Part shown: piece after piece, positions 60,820-64,000 of the stretch
How positions within the stretch are numbered: position 1 is the stretch's first letter
Layout of the letters: each line of letters opens with the position of its first letter
Assembly: GCA_036365145.1 (NCBI GenBank)
Contig: JAEOAD010000888.1
Location: forward strand, 3,513,501-3,577,500
Length of the DNA: 64,000 bases
Direction: 5' to 3'
Origin: Orientallactaga sibirica
Lineage: Eukaryota; Chordata; Mammalia; Rodentia; Dipodidae
Notes under the pieces: generated by a model
Told to the model about the DNA's origin: nothing
Databases searched by the model: none
Seen by the model: only the letters and a program-made list of their open reading frames with translations
Made by a program: the position numbers and the translations under genes

Positions 60820-61792
60820 GAAGTCCCGGTTTCAGTTTTCCATTTCTGTGTTTTGGTATTAAAATGTTTTTGCAGCCTTTTAGGTCCTGTTCTGTGTAGC
60901 TTGAGGGCAATGGCTCAGCGAGAATAGTTTCTTTCTCAATCAAAGGGAACAGGTAAGCTTCCTCATCTGCCATTCTGTTTTTCCGGGCTATGAGGGAATC
61001 TCCTTTTTGGTGTCCTGGGCAATGGACTATAGCTAGTTTGGCCGGCCGATGCAAAGCATCGATTAAATCTATAATTTTCTTTTTGTTTTTGATTTTTTTT
61101 TTTCCTGCAGACGTTAATAATTTTCTTTGCCGGTAGATGGCACCATGTACATGCGCAGTGGCAAAAGCATACCGGCTGTCTGTATATATTGTAGCCCTTT
61201 TTCCTTCTGTCATGTTTAAAGCCTGGGTTAAGGCAATTAGTTCAGCCTTTTGGGTGGACGTTCCTTCTGGCAGTTTGTTAGCCCAGATCACCCTGCTCCC
61301 ATCCACAATAGCTGCCCCCGCCATCCTCTTACCTTCAAGGAGGTAGCTGCTACCGTCTGTAAACCAGGTCATCTGCGCATCTGGTAGGGGCTGGTCCATG
61401 AGGTCGGGTCTGATTCCGGTGACCTCAGCCAGGACTTCCCCACAGTTGTGTAACACGGAGGGATCCGTATCCGGCCAGAGGGTAGCGGGATTCAGCTGGG
61501 CGGGGGGAGCAAACTTAACCCGGTCTGAGTTAAGGAGGAGACTCTGATAGTGGGTGATCCTGGCATTTGAGAGCCAGCGGTCTGGAGGTTGGCACATGAC
61601 GCTCTCCAGTGCATGTGATGTTATGATAGTGACAGTCTGTCTCAAAGTCAATTTGTCTGCATTCTTTAGAAGCAGCGCTATAGCTGCAATAATCTTGAGG
61701 CAAGGGGGCCATCTAGCGGCCACAGGATCCAACTTCTTGGATAAATAGGCTACTGGCTTTTTCCAAGGTCCTAATTTCTGAGTGAGTTCCCC
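60782..61792 (-). pseudogene. pol: pol remnant: RT connection and RNase H
   Basis: The open frame carries the end of the reverse transcriptase connection and a full RNase H domain, with acidic residues in [21 protein letters not shown] and MADEEA, plus HCPGHQKGD. The frame shifts near 60815-60840, so it stops before integrase. Upstream, its sequence meets the gag stop codon directly, because protease and the catalytic reverse transcriptase core (no YXDD motif) are absent. Relative to the gag frame this remnant is out of phase, so stop-codon readthrough would not reach it. Confidence 0.9.
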
Positions 61793-63335
61793 CTATTCGT
61801 CGTCTTCCTCCAAAGTTAAGATTTCTTTTGGTCTCCTTTTAGGGCAGTCCTTTATCCAGTGTCCCTTCTCCTTGCAATAGGCACATTGGTCCTTGTCTAA
61901 TTGCCGTCTGTTGCCCTGGTTTTGTTCCTGCCTAGGATCTCTACGTTTTTTTTTTTTGTCTAGGTTCTTCCTGTCCTGAATTACAGCGGCCAGAATTTTA
62001 GTCATATTTTTCTCATGTCTCTTATCTCGTCTGTGGTCCCTTTCCTCCTGTTCCTTTACTCTTCTCTGTTCCCTTTCTTCCTCTGTTTCTCTTTTATTAT
62101 AAACCTTTTCAGCCTCCTTAACTAAATCTGACAGCGTATACCTACTTAAGCCGTCTAGCCTCTGTAATTTCTTTCTGATATCTGGTGCTGACTGATCAAC
62201 AAAACTCATCAGAACTGACACTCTCTGTTCCTCCGCGGTTGGATCAAATGGTGTATATCTGCGGTAGGCCTCCATGAGGCGCTCTAGGAAAACAGAGGGC
62301 AGTTCATCAGGTCCCTGGATGATCTCTCTTACCTTGGCCAAATTAGTGGGACGCCTTGCAGCTCCCCGGAGACCAGCCACCAGAGCCTGGCGATAGACAC
62401 GGAGATGCTCCCTACCTTCAGGGGTGTTGAAATCCCAGTCGGGTCGGGTCAAGGGAAACCCGTTGTCTATCACATTTTGGAGCAGTGTGGGACGCCCGTC
62501 GTCCCCAGGAACGTTTTTCCTGGCTTCCAACAAGATACGTTCCCTTTCCTCTGTTGTAAAGAGGGTTTGGAGTAGCTGCTGACAATCATCCCAAGTGGGC
62601 TGGTGAGAGAAAACTAGAGATTCCATGAGAGCAGTTAACTTAGAGGGATCCTCTGAAAAGGGGGTGATTAGCCTTCCAGTTGTATAAATCTGCAGAAGAG
62701 AAAGGCCAATATTGAAGTGGTGGTAAGGGTCTGTGGTTGGGATCGTCTCCCGGTCCTGGGGAGGAGGGGACCTATAGCCCTGAGGGGCAGGGCAACAGTA
62801 GTATCTGGAGTCTGAGCCCGCCTGCTTCTAGTCCCCGCCGCCGGCCCCCCTTGTGCTCCCTGAGGTGAGGGATTAGGTGGAGCCGTGGGGGCTCTGGATG
62901 GCGGGTAGGGCGGTGGGGTATCTGACAGGAGTAAGTCTGTCTGGAGGTCCGGATAGATCTTCTTTTTTTCTTTTGATCCTGCAACGAGAACTGTGGCGGA
63001 TCCCAAGGAATCCTTGTTAGTAAGTTTTTAGGGGGGGGTCCATGGCTTTAGCCAGGGGGGAGGATCCTGGATTAAGTCTTGCCACGTGTAGATGTAGGGC
63101 AGTTGATCTGGGTGGCCTCCGGGTTCCTGCAAAATAATTTTCTTAACAGCTTGGATAACATCTATATCAAAAGTTCCTTCCTGAGGCCATCCTACATTAA
63201 ATAAATTTCATTCTCCCTGACATAAAGTCCGCCACTTTTTTTCTTAATTTCTACTGATAAATTATGAGCTCTCGTCTTAACGTCAGTCCAGTGTGCCAAA
63301 GTCAAGTCCAAAGGGGTAGAAACAGTCTGTCCCAT
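61793..63335 (-). pseudogene. gag: gag, frame broken: matrix, p12, capsid, nucleocapsid
   Basis: Start MGQT at 63333-63335 is a myristoylation-type start, followed by matrix-like sequence. That frame is lost at the T7 run near 63235. The p12-like part (about 62780-63006) has the PPPY late motif. The main open frame (61793-62626, 277 residues) holds the capsid C-terminal domain with the major homology region ([16 protein letters not shown], about residues 102-117). A long charged helix and one CCHC zinc knuckle ([14 protein letters not shown], 248-261) follow. It ends in EEDDE and TAG, the expected readthrough stop. Further frame breaks lie near a G8 run at 63030-63037, near 62755, and at a G5/A4 run near 62657-62666. 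Confidence 0.9.
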
Positions 63336-63476
63336 ATTGGGAGGTGAATAGGAAAAATAGAAGAACAAAATAAACAGGAAAACACAGAGAACAAAAAGAC
63401 TGAGTTGGCCTGCACTCCGCCTGAGCAAAAACAAAAGACAGATGGCAGAGGGCGAGACCCAGATGGTGCCTCTCAT
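63336..63476 (-). other. In-frame leader upstream of gag with hydrophobic segment
   Basis: The gag frame stays open upstream of MGQT to an ATG at 63476, adding 47 residues. These include two basic residues and then about 17 mostly hydrophobic residues ([17 protein letters not shown]). Gammaretroviruses such as MLV make a glycosylated Gag from an upstream start with an N-terminal membrane anchor, so this may be its counterpart. Use of this start is inferred, and the downstream gag frame is broken anyway. Confidence 0.5.
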
Positions 63477-63744
63477 TACAGATAAGAACTCGGTCGGAGT
63501 TCTTCAGATAGGAGACAGAAAATGGATCTGTCTCCTCCGGGCAATCAAGAGCGTCCTCCAGATTGCTTGGGTGGCGGTCCTCAGGCCCGTCAGCCTCGAC
63601 CTGCCATACCCTCAGACAAGGCACCCAGATTGAGAATTTTCAAAACCAGACAGAATCAGAGACAATAGACGGACAATTACAGACATAACAGGAGGCGCCT
63701 TTTACCTCTGAGGAGTCCGATATGAGGTCTGGGGTCTTGTCGAA
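63477..63744 (-). other. Provirus untranslated leader
   Basis: This lies between the primer site and gag and should hold the packaging signal and major splice donor. I could not identify either confidently by eye. No open frame of interest is present. Confidence 0.5.
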
Positions 63745-63762
63745 ATCCAGGACGAGCCCCCA
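63745..63762 (-). other. Primer binding site, tRNA-Pro type
   Basis: The minus strand reads TGGGGGCTCGTCCTGGAT, two bases after the LTR end. It matches the tRNA-Pro 3' end complement used by many gammaretroviruses, with one apparent mismatch (T for G at position 14). Confidence 0.85.
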
Positions 63763-63764
63763 AG

Positions 63765-64000
63765 TGTAGGGACCCCCGGTGGGCCCCCCAAGGGAATTGT
63801 CGACCAGACCCAAAGACACTCACACGGAGAACTCTCAATGCAAGCAGCAAGAGGTTTATTGATGACACCGGTGCACCGGGGGCTCCACACAAAGTCCTCA
63901 CACAGGAGGGGTGAAGCCCTAGCAACAGTGTTGTAGAGTTTATAAAGGCAAAAACCACAAACTTAGGATTTTTAGGGACTTTCCATCTAAAAAGAATCTT
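63765..64000 (-). repeat. 5' LTR of the provirus, first 236 bp visible
   Basis: Identical base for base to 57435-57670 of the 3' LTR. It includes the poly(A) signal, TATA box and the first GGGACTTTCC site. The outer end and the host junction lie beyond the window. Confidence 0.95.

Larger units (their letters stand above)
57435..64000 (-). mobile_element. Young gammaretrovirus-like provirus (5' LTR cut by window edge)
   Basis: Order on the minus strand: 5' LTR (from beyond 64000 to 63765), tRNA-Pro-type primer site (63745-63762), gag (63335 to 61793), pol remnant (61792-59744), env (59895-58039), polypurine tract (58010-58023) and 3' LTR (58009-57435). The LTRs are identical over the 236 bp that can be compared. 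Protease and most of reverse transcriptase are missing, and gag and pol contain frame breaks, so the element cannot replicate by itself. Gag, RNase H, integrase and Env all read as gammaretroviral. The exact relative needs a database search. Confidence 0.95.

Noticed and set aside
57435..64000. Reading the provirus as replication-competent
   Set aside because: Protease and RT core are deleted and gag and pol frames are broken, so only env is complete.

Overview
This is a rodent nuclear genome window. The evidence is extreme SINE density: B1-like (7SL-type) copies and tRNA-derived B2/ID-like copies, many with A-rich tails, plus MaLR-type LTRs and young LINE-1 3' ends, around spliced vertebrate genes. 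The B1 and B2 variants (for example B1 with 'gaccctacctcgaaaa' and B2 with 'gccagatgcac') look dipodoid (jerboa-like). That species guess comes from recognising the SINEs, not from a search.

Gene layout (about 4.0-46.1 kb) matches the mammalian block TBC1D10B(-), MYLPF(+), SEPTIN1(-), which is 16p11.2 in human. TBC1D10B, a Rab GTPase-activating protein, runs leftwards from a CpG-island promoter near 31.0-31.3 kb to a stop at 5,069. MYLPF, the fast skeletal myosin regulatory light chain, runs rightwards from a TATA promoter at 35,957 to 40,133 in seven exons. SEPTIN1, a septin GTPase, runs leftwards from 45,848 to 40,662 in eleven coding exons. Its 3' end faces that of MYLPF, with the two poly(A) signals about 200 bp apart. 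MYLPF and SEPTIN1 have every codon in place. TBC1D10B is intact except for exons 2-4, where the sequence is duplicated and scrambled (19.6-22.3 kb) in a way that looks like an assembly fault.

Introns and intergenic DNA are mostly nested SINEs. Other items are a 2.25-kb head-to-tail duplication of a MaLR-type LTR element (11.03-15.54 kb), a LINE-1 3' end with a 13-bp target-site duplication (23.16-23.99 kb), a second LINE-1 3' end (24.5-25.2 kb), old MIR/L2 tails, simple repeats and a solo LTR (53.86-54.42 kb). From 46 to 57 kb there is no gene, only repeats and AT-rich DNA.

The right end (57,435 to beyond 64,000) is a gammaretrovirus-like provirus on the minus strand: 3' LTR, polypurine tract, complete 618-codon env, a pol remnant (RNase H and integrase), gag, a tRNA-Pro-type primer site, and the start of the 5' LTR, cut by the window edge. 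The 236 bp of the two LTRs that can be compared are identical, so the insertion looks very young. Protease and most of reverse transcriptase are deleted, and gag and pol carry several frame breaks in or near homopolymers, while env is open throughout. This young, non-autonomous, env-intact provirus is the most interesting object here.
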